Below, in pieces: positions 1 to 13,009 of a DNA stretch of 64,000 nucleotides (its first letter is position 1; each line of letters starts with the position of its first letter). The DNA lies in contig NC_088302.1 of the NCBI RefSeq assembly GCF_032854445.1, forward strand, positions 2,660,023 to 2,724,022, written 5' to 3'. A model generated the notes under the pieces. It ran no database searches, was not told the DNA's origin, and saw only the letters and a list, made by a program, of their open reading frames with translations. A program made the translations under genes and the position numbers. The stretch comes from Liolophura sinensis. Lineage: Eukaryota > Mollusca > Polyplacophora > Chitonida > Chitonidae.

Positions 1-2930
1 AAATATTAACGATTAACTGTTGATTACTATAAGGGAATAATGTGCAATCAAACAATACGGTGTATTCGCAAACAGCGACAGTATCTAGGGACTGTATATT
101 CATCGTGTTGAATTAGTTCGCCACATTAGTATTTTAATGATTTGTGTTAAACGTTGTTTTGGGAATTGGCCTTAGAATTGTTGACCTGGAACGTTCATTT
201 TGGTTGGCGGCTGTTATACGAATGTCTGTTTCGACGCAATGATTTAAAACAGGAACAATTGAACTGGTTCATTGTATTTGTAGGTTTTCTTCCTGGCAGT
301 AGTGTCAATAGGGTGAAAGGCAATCAGCACGTCCACTCTTTTATGGTATTATATGGGCATAATAGCAATACCCTGATTGAGCGTTGCTGATAGTTATCTT
401 TGTTTGTTTTCACTTCCGGTGATATTCAATACATGCTTTGTAACTGTAATTGTTCTTAAAAGGTTACCTATGACAACATACCTATGCCACTATTGAACAA
501 CCGTGTCTCGGATTGTTCCCACCATCAGGCCCTAAAGAATGAGATCTCGTGTTCAAATCTAGCTCTTGTGGATACGATTGTAACCATAAATGAGGAGGTT
601 TGTCAGGTATGTAGAGAATGGTTGTGGTTTAAACGGCTCTGCGGTTTCCTCCACCCATCAATCTATGAAGAGGGAAGTTCATATTCCTTTGTCGATATCC
701 ATGTCAAATACCACAAAGGGGGTAAGACTGCCAGCCAAATTCAAATGCACTGTACACATATATCACGTAATACACGTGTAGTGTAACTTCTAAACACGAA
801 ACACTCATTTTAACTCAATATTTCGTCACTTTATTTTGCAGTTGTTGTAGAGTGAATGTAAACGGTACACAATTGGGGGTTCGAGAATACTATCTCCTGG
901 GGGACCCCTGTCCTTAATCTTAACCCAAGTACTCACCCGCGTTACCATGTCTTGTCCACTTCTAGCCAACTGTGTAGGGTTAAATGTCTACCGACAGAAT
1001 GAGACAATGCCAACCAAAAATGTAACAAAAACTTTGCAGTTGACTTCTTTGTCCATGAACTCTTCCTACATGTATACTGCTTTATGCGCATGTTGTTGTC
1101 ACTCCTGTTAATACTCCAGCGTGTCATAGAAGTAACATTTTTTGAAAAAAAATTTTGTCTGAAAGAAAATTATTAGCGACATTATTACAAAGGGATTCCG
1201 ATCAATGATAGACCGGTTACTGTGGTTTAAAAATGCATTTAGTCATCATCCAGTTATCTGGATTTATTACTGCGGAAATGTATCATTAAGAAGTGAGTTA
1301 TTACTAGAGGGTGATTTCTAATTAGTCCAGAACAGTGTTTCTGAACAGAGCTGTGAAGTATGACCTGTAAACTATAGCACCAGCAGACAAACCCTGCCTT
1401 AGCGATCCACACCGATAAGTGCCTTCAGTGGCCTATGTGTTGATTGGATTTTAGCCACACGCATGATTACCTATGGTTATAGGTATGCTCTTAGACAGAT
1501 AATGACTTCAGGGGAGCAATAGGTGACGACATTTGACTATCAACAATGTAGATGGTCCAGAAAACCACAGAAGTTCTGGTGTACATAGAATAATCTAACC
1601 GTTTGCCTCCACATGCTGGAGTAAGTTCTACAAAATAAAACTTCCTTCCAGGCGTAGAAACATACCACGTGATGTTTTCTTTGGTGGGGATATGCTTTCT
1701 CCTATTCAATCCCCATGATTCTACAACGATAGGCAAGGGGCAATACTCTGTCGGGAACTACAGTCTATAAGGAATTATTCATCTTGTAGCCCCGGTCTAG
1801 ACGCCGGAGTTGAGTAAATCCATTAAGAATGACAACGTTCTGATAATACAGAGAGCTGTATAAATAATACATGAACTTTCAATAAAAACAGGTTAATAAG
1901 GTAAAGGTTATAAAATTAGGGTACTAACCTTGACATCGATGTTGTGCATGTTTCCGAATTTTGCTTTTAGTTAAAAATCTAAGAATTCGATGGTTTATTT
2001 ATAATTGGGTTTGTCTAGACCAAAACCAGTCGGTTGGCCAAAAACCAAGACAATCCTATGACCATTAGCATTGATATCACCATTTTGTCGAGAAACGTCC
2101 GTCCTCATGGTAAGTGTGTATGTGAGCTAACTGGCTGTTTTGTGGTACAAGCTCAGCACCAGCAAAGGTTCATTCTGTATTAACGTATTGCGATGTCATA
2201 TCTCGCGTCTTTCACGGAATAGGCAGAAATGTATAAACAAAGTATTGATACAGTCTTGCTATAAATAATGTGTCCTGACAACATGCGAACATTTTTCCGT
2301 GTCTTCAAGTAAAAGCTATTTTTTAAACGTATAAAATGTTTAAAAGGAATGCATTAAGATATGTCTATAAAAATTAATAGTGCTGTGTATAAAAATATAA
2401 AGCACTCAATTAAGCATTTCAACTTTTTCCGGTAATGCATAAGACAAATTACGACTTTCAGCAAACCTAATGTTCCGTGAAAACTTAGTTACGTTTTCTT
2501 TTGCACCTGCCGTTCTTGGACTGACATAATGGACCATTGCACAGAGGATTGAAAATAAGGAAAAAATTCCAAGTCTTTTCCAATCCGCCAAGCGACAAAG
2601 CATGGCGACTCACAACAGCCTCCACAGCAGGCCTATGGCCATGAACAATTTCCTTTTTTCCAGTCACACAGTTACTTTTGAAGGGTTTCTAAACCTTTTT
2701 CGACTCTTCACTGAAGAAATGGGCACAATAAAATGCCTTTTTCTTCGTTGAAATGCCAACAGAGTATCTTAGAAGGACAGATGTATATAAAAAATCAACA
2801 CTCCAGATGTCACGAGTTGACCTTTCTGATGTTCTAAAGTAGGTCGTGATTTTTTCGAGACGTTCACCATTGTAATATAAGATCAGTCAATTACTGAAAG
2901 TTGATCTGGCAGCAACGTGTCCATGTTCAA
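1..2930. other. Unassigned non-coding sequence
   Basis: No gene or long repeat is recognised. Positions about 178-250 resemble 12525-12595 on the same strand and 20585-20635 on the opposite strand (shared words such as 'agaatgtctgtttt'), so this is an old dispersed repeat. Positions about 1741-1870 share words with 5150-5280 and 10690-10750 ('gggaactaca', 'attattcatc', 'gagctgta'), which suggests a decayed third relative of the duplicated segment described below. The short open frames here (under 100 codons) show no recognisable domain. Confidence 0.4.
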
Positions 2931-2990
2931 GGGTTTTGCCCGGGGCTCTGCCCGGTTTCTCCAGATCATAATGCTGGCCGCCGTCGAACT
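2931..2990 (-). repeat. Interspersed repeat family A, fragment
   Basis: Minus-strand fragment of the most frequent interspersed repeat in the window (called family A here). It keeps 'ggctctgcccggtttctcc' and 'ataatgctggccgccgtcg', which match the copies at 6297, 22850 and 33317. The T-rich end with the GGTGTTTTACGCCGTA core is missing from this copy. Confidence 0.7.
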
Positions 2991-3526
2991 CTATTCCACA
3001 TGGCCAGTAGGCCAGTGTAACTAGAATGCAGGAGGAAAGAGGTGAAGTATCGAAAGAAAATCTAGCTGTAAATCATCCGTGGTTGTGAAAGCTACTTTTG
3101 GTCTCCAAATCGTTTGTGTAAATCAGTGTAATTATTCAGTCCAACTCTTCTCACACACAAAATGTGCTTATACCTTATTGGTGACAAAGCCGACAATTCT
3201 CATAGTAACACCGAAACCATAACGTTTCAACGTTATGTGGGAATTGAGTTACGTAATAAACTGTCGTATGTGATGTATCCCACTAGCCATGTGGATCACA
3301 CTTGAAATTGCCGTGTTTTCATTCTGGACCATGTTTTTCTGATTGGCTAACATGTATTAGAATTAGTCCTGCAACAGATGCCTTATAAATCTCTACGATG
3401 ATTTTAACCCAAGTGATGGTCGATAACCCTAATGGATTACATATACGTAAGATTTATATTTGTTCAAAAGAGACAGCACTTCATTCATGGTTGAAGATTT
3501 ACATGTGCAAAACTGAATGCTCATCC

Positions 3527-3640
3527 ATCCCTTCCACTCCTCAATCAGGTTTCCCCACCTCATCTTCACCCATCCCCTTCTACCCCTTAGTCAGGTTTCC
3601 CCACCTTATCCTCACCCACCCCGTTCCACCCCTCACACCT
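3527..3640. repeat. Short C-rich tandem repeat, about 46-bp unit
   Basis: About 2.3 copies of a pyrimidine-rich unit. The word 'tcaggtttccccacct' starts at 3545 and recurs at 3591. Nothing suggests that it is coding. Confidence 0.7.
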
Positions 3641-4289
3641 ACTTCCAAACGTATAAAGAGAGGCTTTTATTTCACTATCAATGAGCTGGTCAAGCACTAG
3701 GAGAGCGTAAGAATCAAGTAACCCTTAAGAGCCATTCAAAGTGCAGTGTTTACTCCCGACACGCTTGTTTTGGGTTGTGAAGACACATTGAGTGCAACAC
3801 TCGTTGAAGGCGTCTCCAGACCGCTTTACGCGTGTAAGTTCCTTTCATCTGTAGAGGTGAGATTTTCTCCTCAGGCGACAGCTACGTGCATGTAGTGTGT
3901 AGACGCACCTTGTCAAGAGCACGCGCCAGCCCAGAAAGACGGGTATCTTTAGCAAAGCCACTGAAAAGGCTCCTACTAAATTATACTTTCGGGGCAATTG
4001 TAAATCTTTCTGGGGCAGGGGAGAGGATGGTTTGGGCTAAGCGTGCCCACACCAGTCTCCCAATCGCAAGACAATTACACAATTGACCCACCACTGATGT
4101 ATAGAATTTGACATAGAAACAAAGCCCTGGTTGTTCTTCTGGCATTTAGTTGCAAAAAAGACAATGCCAAATACTAATTATACATTTATAACGCTACTGG
4201 CACGATGATTCTGTCATGCTTATCCCAAAAGCGCCGTTCACACTGTCCAATTGTCGAGTCAACCCTTCGAATTTGAATAGTCGAATTTG

Positions 4290-4292
4290 TAT

Positions 4293-4323
<31 letters not shown>

Positions 4324-4325
4324 TA
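4290..4325. repeat. (TTTA)n microsatellite
   Basis: About nine tetranucleotide TTTA units. It lies at the upstream edge of the duplicated segment that starts near 4330. Confidence 0.95.
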
Positions 4326-6178
4326 TTTACTCTCCATGTTTTACATGTAGTTTATTTTATATATTAGATAACCTCCTAAGCCCCGTTTTACGAACAGAAT
4401 GAAGCACTTAGTCAAACATAACTACGACGTTTATATCCAGCCTATATGTCGCCATGAGCGTTACGTCTTGCAAGAATTACACATTTTGAGTACAACGATG
4501 GCGGTAGAACATAATGAAAGGTGTTTTAGGACCGTGGGGATGCAACTGACATGACAGACGGGTAACTGACTTGAAACTGACTTGTATCTGACGTATAACT
4601 GACAGGATCCTTGGCTCAGTTACTTCACACCGTCATTCGGGTTACTTAGGGATCCATGCTTGACCGGGTTTACGGCTCCGGTAAGTGGATTTGACTCGGT
4701 CCATAATCAGATGACGCTGACCATGTTTTCTGGACAGTTTAATAACCCTACAGGCCCGTAATTTGACATGATTTAACCTTGACGGTTACCTCGCAACAAG
4801 CAGTAATCTTCAGCTAATTGTGAATATACTTGTGACTTAGAAAACACATTTTATGAATAAAATATTGGGGTTTAAAGCAACAATGGCACTAACTGAGCTA
4901 TGTTGTGACAAACAAATCTTATCATGTCTGACTTTTATACCCAACTTTCAATGACATTTTCCGGAATGTTGAAATTTAAACTTGTATTTATTTATAACAA
5001 CTAACATGTAACATTTAGCTGACATCAGCTCTGTTGAAAGATTCCGCTCGACGTATTAAAACTGGCATTTTAGTGTTTTACAGTCATTCCCTGAAGAAAA
5101 CAATATAAACCGCTTAGATAATGATGGACAGCGGAAAATTCTCCACCGGCATCTATACTTTCTGAGGGATTATTCATCCTGCTGTCCTGATCTAAAGGCC
5201 GTAGGAAAATAAATCATCAAAGGACGCAAAAGTTTTAATCACTGGACGATCAATACAATACGTGTATGGAGCTGTACCGCCTCCAAACGCAGCGGTAATC
5301 GGCCTTATGAAGGATGCTAAATACATCCAAGTAGGTATGTAGGGAGAAAAAAGTCCCTGAGGCATCTTCCATACAACGGTTTATATTCAGGGGAGAATGC
5401 AGGTAACATTGCAATAGTCTGCGTCCAACCTTATTACCTTGGTATTGAAGTTGTAGTTGTTATAACGTGGTCTTATTTTATCTAATAAATCCAGTATTAG
5501 GCAGTTATATCTGAAAAGATTCCAGTTTTCTCCAACGAAGACCAATTTGCTTGACAAAAACCAATATGATACTTAATACTGTTTGACTTTAATTACACCT
5601 AAAGGAATCTGACAATCAGAAAACTTGGTATGTACATGATACAGTTATTGATCTGCGCAAACCGGACTCAATACAACGTTTTTAGTGCTAATTTGTGGAG
5701 GATGCCTTGCCGGTTTTCTTGTTATTAAACGTTTTCTGTCAGTCGAGGGTTGTATTCTAACATCGCAGTATTAGACAATCAGGACAGCTCCTCAAAAGTA
5801 TTATATGAATACCTTTTGACAGCCGCCGTTGTGAAGCCCCGTTGTTGTTGCGTTGGATGAAAGTGTAAGCCACACCACTAATGCTAGGCTATAGGGGAAG
5901 TTTCAGGGTCTGATCACACCTGTCACATTTTGCATTCCATCTCATGTTCACCAGTCCTGTTCAGTTTGACAAACACCTATCACCAGGTACGATGATTATC
6001 AACATGTAAACACCATACATGTAACACGTGATGTACAGGTCACACAGAAACCCTAATGGTATTTTAAATAAAAACAATGAACTGGGGAGACGTATGTGAA
6101 ATTAGATTATATCGATATACGTGTACATGATCATCAATCGTCCTGTTATATTGGGTCTCTCAGCAACTTACTAGTGGT

Positions 6179-6268
6179 CGTGGGTTTCGTCAGGGTTCTC
6201 CCGGGTTTCCTTTCAACGAAATGGAGTGTTCTTTTTTACGGCGTAAAACACCAACCAAATAAATAAAT
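6179..6268 (-). repeat. Interspersed repeat family A, minus copy shared by both duplicates
   Basis: Reads 'gtgggtttcgtcagggttctc' through 'ttacggcgtaaaacaccaac' and the AAATAAATAAAT tail. The same element in the same position and orientation occurs in copy B at 11580-11698, so this insertion predates the duplication. Confidence 0.85.
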
Positions 6269-6296
6269 CCTATTACAGTGAAGAATGTCTGTAAGG

Positions 6297-6510
6297 TTTA
6301 TTTATTTATTTATTCGATTGGTGTTTTACGCCGTACTCAAGAATATTTTACTTATACGACGGCGACCAGCATTATGGATGGAGGAAACCGAGCAGAGCCC
6401 GGGGGAAACCCACGACCATCCGCATGTTGCTGTCGGACCTCCCCACTTCCCACTTGAAACTGAACAGGGGGCGGGATATCAGCGTTTACGTGTGACCAAG
6501 TGACAACGAT
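6297..6510 (+). repeat. Interspersed repeat family A, plus copy unique to duplicate A
   Basis: Begins with (TTTA)n and 'cgattggtgttttacgccgt', then 'cttatacgacggcgaccagc', 'gagcccgggggaaaccc' and 'cacgaccatccgcatgttgc'. It faces the minus copy at 6179-6268 head to head, about 28 bp apart, which makes a potential hairpin. Copy B lacks it, so it inserted after the duplication. The element has no open frame of its own. I recall similar sequences in molluscan genomes but cannot assign a formal family name. Confidence 0.85.
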
Positions 6511-6908
6511 CTCAGTGTCGTCCCTGCTCTGGTTTTACTCTCTGTATACAGGCAATACTAATGTGGCACTAAAAACTGGAAGAACACACACTGTACATGT
6601 GTGGTGAAGATAACCAGCGTGTAATTTACTCAGTGCCAGTGTGTCGTGTTTGTTGTACGTCGATAAGTCAGGTAGCGGATTTTCCACATTGTTAGTCGGC
6701 AGATTGTTTAATATGCCCACCCCTCAGAGCGAGATAGTCATTCATGTCCGTTCATGAATAAAAGACTTTTCGACGTGCCATAAATTCTAAGAAGTGCAAG
6801 ATAATAGTAGTCAGTAGAAAGTCGTTGGCTCTAAACAATATTGATTTACAACTTCCAAGAATATGAAAAATGACAATGGTGTTAAGTGAGCATGTTACCA
6901 AATAATTC

Positions 6909-7494
6909 AGGGGGTGCGTATCTGGATAATTGTACAAATCAGGGGCGATCGACTGTAGAAATAAAGATAACATTATTGCAGTGTGCATCACAGGCTATGG
7001 GAAGTAATCATTGGGACAAGGAATCCCAGACAATGGCTGTCCGTTGACACATTAGGCTCCCGATTTATCCGGCCTGAAATCATACAGTTGAGACAAAAAT
7101 ATATTTACAGAAGGTAAAGTTCACTGAGGCCCTTGTGTTTATGACCACATGCTCACAGAAGTGTGATGTAAACCGATTATTCAAAGGTCATAACCTTGGT
7201 TATGTAAAACTGCTGGTATGCCTAGGCTCAGTGGCATGATCTGTGTTTTTTTCACACTTCAAACTTCTACCCCTGCAGTTTCTCTGGGTGAATCTGAGGA
7301 GATACATGCAGTGGCCTTATATAATACTGCAGAGAACAGGCCGCTCACCACCGCCTACAAACATGATATATAACTAGTATTTAATTTAATCATTAAAATC
7401 CTTTTAATCCATAAGACAAGATCATGGATAGTAAAACGACAGTGATAGTTGACAAACAATCGTATCTTGCCGATTTACTTCAGTGTTTTATTCT
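6909..7494. other. Unassigned sequence
   Basis: Nothing is recognised between the end of duplicate A and the SINE that follows. Confidence 0.4.
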
Positions 7495-7503
7495 AACTGT
7501 TCA

Positions 7504-7815
7504 CCGGCCCGACAGCGCAGTTGATAGAGCTTCCGCTTCGGGAGCGGCAGATCCAGGGTCAATCCTGGGTCGAGTCACACTTGAGACCTTAAAAGAGGAA
7601 GTTCTAACTTCTTCGCTTGGCGTTCAGCATGAAGGGGATAGTACAACGACTGGATGACTGGTTTGGGAGGGGCGCTTGGTGAAGCAGTACTAGATAAAAG
7701 AGCGGTAGAAATCCGTCCTGTAACAAGGGGGCATATTACATGCACTCTAACGATTCCTTCGTCGTCATATGACTGAAAAAAGTACGACGTTAAAACCCAA
7801 GCACTAACTCACTCC
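7504..7815 (+). mobile_element. tRNA-derived SINE with target-site duplication
   Basis: The 5' end reads like a tRNA gene: 'gacagcgcagttgatagagc' resembles a box A region, followed by 'gggtcgagtc', which resembles box B. The body ends in 'gtacgacgttaaaacccaag' and an ACTCACTC-type tail. The flanks carry a nearly perfect 9-bp target-site duplication: AACTGTTCA at 7495-7503 and AACCGTTCA at 7816-7824. SINEs of this structure are transcribed by RNA polymerase III from the internal tRNA-like promoter and move with the machinery of a LINE. The tail resembles the fragment at 56395-56460. The apparent open frame across the 5' end is not a gene. Confidence 0.8.
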
Positions 7816-8049
7816 AACCGTTCATAAAGATTTCTAAATGCTATCAACTTACTCCCTGTCCCACCCCCAAAAATTTTTCATCAAAATTAGGCCATACTGT
7901 ACGCAAAATTAAGTACAGTATGATAATTTACCAGGCATCTACAAAAGAACGGTGATCTACTCCGGGTGCTTCGGTTTTCACCAGCCCATGCCCAGAATCT
8001 TTAAAACTTTTGAATGAATAAGATTACACAAGTACAAAACGTCCTACAC

Positions 8050-8395
8050 ACTGGTGCCACACAGCTGTAGGGACACATTGGTGCCACACTGCTGTAGGGA
8101 TACAATGGTGCCACACTGCTGTAGGGATACACTGGTGCCACACTGCTGTAGGGACACTGGTGTAGGGACACACTGTTGCCACACTGCTGTAGGGACACAT
8201 TGGTGCCACACTGCTGTAGGGATACAATGGTGCCACACTGCTGTAGGGATACACTGGTGCCACACTGCTGTAGGGACACTGGTGTAGGGACACACTGGTG
8301 CCACACTGCTGTAGGGACACACTGGTGTCACACTGGTGTAGGGACACACTGGTGCCACACTGGTGTAGGGACACACCGGTGCCACTCTGGTGCCG
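8050..8395. repeat. 27-bp minisatellite
   Basis: About 13 units built around 'tggtgccacactgctgtagg'. A block of about 122 bp (four and a half units) is itself repeated: the series starting at 8075 recurs from 8197. The unit length is a multiple of three and the unit lacks stop codons, so frames of 70-130 codons appear on both strands. These are treated as artefacts of the repeat. Confidence 0.95.
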
Positions 8396-8446
8396 AAATT
8401 CACGGACCAATAACGTTTCCACCTTTCCCCATTCTTACTTTGACGC

Positions 8447-8870
8447 CTATATTTGGCGGCGGGTCAGTGATGGGGTGGGGAGGTTCCACAATTACCCAGC
8501 ATGCTCCTCTAGAAGTTGTTGACTGTAGCTTTATTGTTGCAGTTTACAGGGACCAGATCCTTCAACCTGTTGTCGTCCCCTTCCTGCAGCGCCACTGCCC
8601 CGGAGTCACAAAGCTCGTTCCGCATACGGCTCAGGCGACAACAATATTTATGGATGCAGACAACTTTATGGGGATCCTTGGCCTGCAGCTTCACCTGATT
8701 TAACACCTAGTGAGCGCCTTTGAGACGGCAGGGACGCCATTCCAAGATCGTTGACGCGATCTCCAGAGACCCAATCAGGATCTGGGCGGAGATTCTGCAA
8801 GCATTCCTTTATTGAAACGAGGATACGCAGAAACCATCGACGCTCGTGGTCGAGATACCTATTAGAGAGC
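8447..8870 (+). pseudogene. Broken Tc1/mariner-type transposase fragment
   Basis: The translation contains GGGSVMGWGGSTIT, then YRDQILQPVVVPFLQ and PHTAQ. This is the order seen in the catalytic core of Tc1-like DDE transposases (glycine-rich block, then the second catalytic Asp region). A frameshift near 8660 is needed to continue into 'PWPAASPDLTPSERL' (8683-8727), which carries the region of the third acidic residue, and a TGA follows directly. The preceding 'FDAYIW' block (8432-8449) is in another frame. The N-terminal helix-turn-helix domain is absent and no terminal inverted repeats were identified. This is an inactive relic, about 50 bp from the 27-bp minisatellite. Confidence 0.75.
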
Positions 8871-9857
8871 TTGCTAACCTTCATTTTGAGCCTCCTCCGC
8901 CATTGACCTTGAAAACACGTTAGCGGCAGCATTTTAATAGCCATTTTTGGTCTGCTCGTGGACAATAGGTCAATATGTTCGACCATGAATAAAAAAAAGT
9001 ATCTATTAAAAACTGGACGAACCATATATTTATATCTATGTCAGTTATTTTGTAGAATGAGTATATACTTGAAGACGAACAGCACAGATATTCAAGTTCG
9101 TGGCAGCATTTCAATTCCAGTGAAATATTTTAGTATTACACGTCCGGATATTCCTTCCCATCTATACTTATATTTACCTTCAGAGACTATTAGTGTAGCA
9201 CATCGACACGAAGACCTCGATAGGCCAAATAACACAACCCAATCAATCCCATCTTTTTTTAGCACCTTCATGTGGAGACAATAAAAACACCACGGGCATG
9301 TCATTTGACAGCTGTCTATTCTCTGGCCTGAGTATAGGACTCGTGCTGCCTGATTCACATATTATGGTATTGAGACTGCCGGACTCAAGAAAGCTGACAG
9401 GTGACTAACAGTAACAAGGATTTATGCCGACTGCGTTGTCTTCCTGGTCCAAGACGTGTCTTCACTGAAGGGCTCTCGAGGCTTCATCAGCAATGTTCTT
9501 TAATATGATGAAACAAAGAGTTAACGCTTCAGGCAGACAATGTCAGTATTGTTATGAACGCATGAAGTACCAGTAGGATACATTGTGTTACAGAGCAGAA
9601 TCGTACCACACAGACAAGCATACCACAGGGTACAGAGGAAGTCTTCAACAGCAATGAATGGATTAAAGCAAATATTTTCCCTGAAAATTGCTTTTCAGAC
9701 ATTTGTGCACAGTGTGACGGTATGAGGCTATGCAAGACAAGGTTAATGGATCGCGAAGGCACCATTTTGGGTAATTGTAAACCAGTGACGAGTGGCCACG
9801 GGGCTGCATTTCTGCGTTTTCGTTTAATCATGTACTAAACTATCAAATTTTCGTTGT
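8871..9857. other. Unassigned sequence
   Basis: No gene, repeat or element is recognised between the transposase relic and duplicate B. Confidence 0.4.
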
Positions 9858-12078
9858 GCTTGTTTTACATACAGTTTCTTTTAATTAGATGACTTCCAAG
9901 GGGCGGTTTTACGAATTGAATGGAACGCTACGTCAAACGTGACAACGATGATTACGTATATCCAGAGTATATGTCGTCAACAGAGTTACGGTTGGCAAAA
10001 TTACACTTTCTCTGAAGGTAAATTATGGTCGAAGGTGGATCAGGAGCGTGGGGATTCAATGGACGTTTAAGTGCCTGGATCGACAGTCCAGTTATTTCAC
10101 AACGTCATTCGCTCTAATACCCCGGCTAGGGATTCATATTTGACTGGCTGTGATAATTGGATTTGACTCGAACCATAATCAGCTGAAGCTAACCATGTTT
10201 TCTGGACAGTTTAATGACTCCACGGGCCCATAATTTGACACGATCTAACCTTCAGTTTTGCTTCGCAACATGCAGTAATCTTCAGGAATACATTCAGGAG
10301 TCTAACAACGTAGGAGGACGGGCTATAACGCTTTTTGTATAGGTAGTCATAGAACATAAATCTCCTATCATAACTGAAACTCCATACATAACTGGGGTTT
10401 TTTTTCTTGTGTCATACATACATTGGCCATACATACATACATAATTCAGTAAGTGTTGTGGCAAAGAAATCTTATCATGCCAAATTTTTACCTCCAACTT
10501 TCAATGAAAGTTTCCCGAATGTTGGAATTTTGTATTTGTTACATCTAGCTTGTAGCATTTAACTGACATCAGTTCTTTTGGAAGATTCTTCTCCGCGCAT
10601 TAAGGCAGGCATTTTAATGTTTCGCATTCATACCCTGAAGAAAATAATTTAAACCGCTTATGTAATGAGAGATAGTGGCGAATTCTCCACGGGGAACTAC
10701 AATTTCTGAGGGATTATTATCCTGGTCTAAAGGTCATTCGGAATAGTTTAGGTAGGGAGAAAATAGTCCCTGAGGCACCTCGCATACAACGGTTTATATT
10801 CAGGAGAGAATGCAGGTAACATTGCAATAGTCTGTGCCCAACCTTATTACCTCGGCATTGAAGTTGTAGTTGTTATAATGTGGTCTTATTTTATCTTATA
10901 TATCCAACATGTAGCAATTATATCACGAAAGAATTCAGTTTTCTCCAACGAAGACCAATCTGTTTGATAAAAACTAATATAATACTTAATATGTTTGAAT
11001 ATAATTACACATAAATGAATGTGATTGTGTAGAATTAGAAAGCTATGTTAGCAACCCTCGCAAACCAGGCTCAATACAACGTCTTCAGTTCTAATTTGTG
11101 GAAGAGTGTGAGGGTTTTCTTGTTATCAAACGTTTTCTGCCAGTCAGGGTTGTATTCTAACTGTTGTTGATGACATTGCAGAGTTATATAATCAGGACAG
11201 CTCCACAGAATTATCATATGAGTGGCGTTTGATAACCGCCGTTATTTTTACCTCTGCCAAAAAAGTAGGTAACATAATTAATGCTGTTCTAAAAAAAAAG
11301 CTTAAGGGTCTCAGCACAGCTATCACATTCTGCATTCCATCTCCTGTTCTACTAGAGTTTGACAAGCGCTCATCACGAGGTGCAGTGATTATCAACATGT
11401 AAACACCAATCCCCTGATATACAAGGCTCACATAATCTCTAATGGTGAAGGATCGCATAATGGTGTTTTGGATACACACATTGAAGTGGGGAGACTTGTG
11501 TGAAATTATATTATATAGATATAGGTGTAGATACACATCAATCATCCTGTTATATTGGGTCTGTCAGCAACATACTAGTTGTCGTGGGTTTCCCCGGGGC
11601 TCTGCTCTTTTTCTTTCCACCATAATGCTGAGACCGGTGTCTTATAAATGAAATGATCTTGACTACGGTGTAAAACACCAATCAAATAAATAAATTCTAT
11701 AGCGGTGAAGGATGCCTATAAGATATCTCCCCTTATAAACGTTGCACTCAAAACTGGAAGAACACACACTGTACATGTGTAGTGAAGATAACCAGCGTGT
11801 AATTTACTCAGTGCCAGTGTGTCGTGTTTATAATACGTCGATAAGTCAGGTAGCGGATTTCCACATTGTTAGTCGGCAGGTTGATTCATATGCCAAACCC
11901 TCAGAGCGAGATAGTCATTCATGTCCATTCATGAATGACTTCGACGTGCCATAAATTCTAAGAAGTGTAAGATAATAGTAGTCAGTAGAAAGTCGTTGGC
12001 TCTAAACAATATTTATTTACAACTTCCAAGAATATGAAAAATGACAATGGTGTTACGTGAGCATGTTACCAAATAATC
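9858..12078 (+). repeat. Segmental duplication, copy B
   Basis: Direct-orientation partner of 4330-6908 with the same order of anchor words (10194, 10784, 11753, 12060). It is shorter because it lacks the sequence found at 5222-5345 and the plus-strand family A insertion of copy A. Several small insertions and deletions and many substitutions separate the copies, so the duplication is not recent. No conserved coding frame is seen. Confidence 0.85.
11580..11698 (-). repeat. Interspersed repeat family A, minus copy in duplicate B
   Basis: Orthologous by position to 6179-6268. It reads 'cgtgggtttccccggggctc' through 'ggtgtaaaacaccaatcaaa' and an AAATAAATAAAT tail, and is better preserved than its partner. 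Confidence 0.85.
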
Positions 12079-12149
12079 CACAGCTACAAGGAAGTTTGTT
12101 GTCTTTATTGAAAGGCAATAAACTGCCTTGTTTTCGTTTTAACAAGATT

Positions 12150-12365
12150 GTCCCAGGGCTAACCTTTGGACCTAGCTTTGTCCTAAGGATAACCTTTGGA
12201 CCTAGTTTTGTCGCAGGCATAACCTTTGGACCTAGCTTTTTCCCAGGGCTAAGCTTTGGACCTAGCTTTTTCCCAGGGCTAAGCTTTGGGCCTAGCTTTT
12301 TCCCAGGGCTAAGCTTTGGGCCTAGTTTTGTCCCAGGGATAACCTTTGGACCCAGCTTTACCCAA
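12150..12365. repeat. 30-bp minisatellite
   Basis: About seven units around 'ggacctagctttttcccagg'. The unit has no stop in at least one frame on each strand, which gives open frames of 111-125 codons at 12053-12434. Nothing non-repetitive supports a gene. Confidence 0.95.
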
Positions 12366-12907
12366 GGCTTGCAATGTCTGCAAGACAATACAAATGTTCA
12401 AGGCTTAAAGTTACAATCGCCACAGGGCATGTAGCCAAACATGTTTGAGACAAAATAGCACACAGCGAACTGACGAGAGTAATTACCAAAGATGTGCTTT
12501 ATGTCATTTGGCTATGACTATGACCTAGAACGTCTATTTTGGTTGACGGCTGGTATAAGAATGTCTGTTTTGACGGCTAGATTTCAATATGACTATCCTA
12601 TATTTGTGTGATTCATCATGATTTATCATCTCTCTGTCGCATCAACAAAACTCAGAAATCTAGGCTTATGCCACAGACTGACTGTAACAACAAGAGATGG
12701 TTATGGCAGTGCGGGCCGCCTCCAGGGATGCTCAAAATGACACCCTTCACCGGCGATGAAGTTGCCATTTATCATTGCTGACAACTTTTACATGTTTAGG
12801 AGAAACTTCCCACTGTCATGAACATTCAGTCATAGTGAACAAAAACCCTACAAACACAGACAAACATGGAAGGAGCAAACTCTTGGTTGGATTCTACATG
12901 GTTTTCT

Positions 12908-13000
12908 TTTATTTGCTTGGGGTTTTACGCCGTACTAAAGAATATTTCACGTACACGACAACGGCCAGCAATATGAAGTGAGGAATGGAAGCCTGCGACC
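12908..13000 (+). repeat. Interspersed repeat family A, truncated copy
   Basis: Contains 'ggggttttacgccgtact', 'aagaatatttcacgtacacg' and 'gccagcaatatgaag'. It stops about where a 32-bp minisatellite begins. Confidence 0.75.
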
Positions 13001-13009
13001 ATACTAAAT

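Larger units (their letters stand above)
4330..6908 (+). repeat. Segmental duplication, copy A
   Basis: Colinear in direct orientation with 9858-12078 over most of its length. Anchors are 'catgttttctggacagttta' (4722 and 10194), 'tacaacggtttatattcagg' (5371 and 10784) and 'aactggaagaacacacactg' (6574 and 11753), then 'gcatgttaccaaataat' at 6890 and 12060. Copy A has extra sequence at about 5222-5345 and an additional family A element at 6297-6510, both absent from copy B. No open frame is conserved between the copies, so it reads as a non-coding duplicated block or a large old repeat. Confidence 0.85.

Noticed and set aside
8050-8395. CRISPR-like regular spacing in the 27-bp array and others
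   Set aside because: Units are contiguous without unique spacers and the DNA is eukaryotic, so these are minisatellites.
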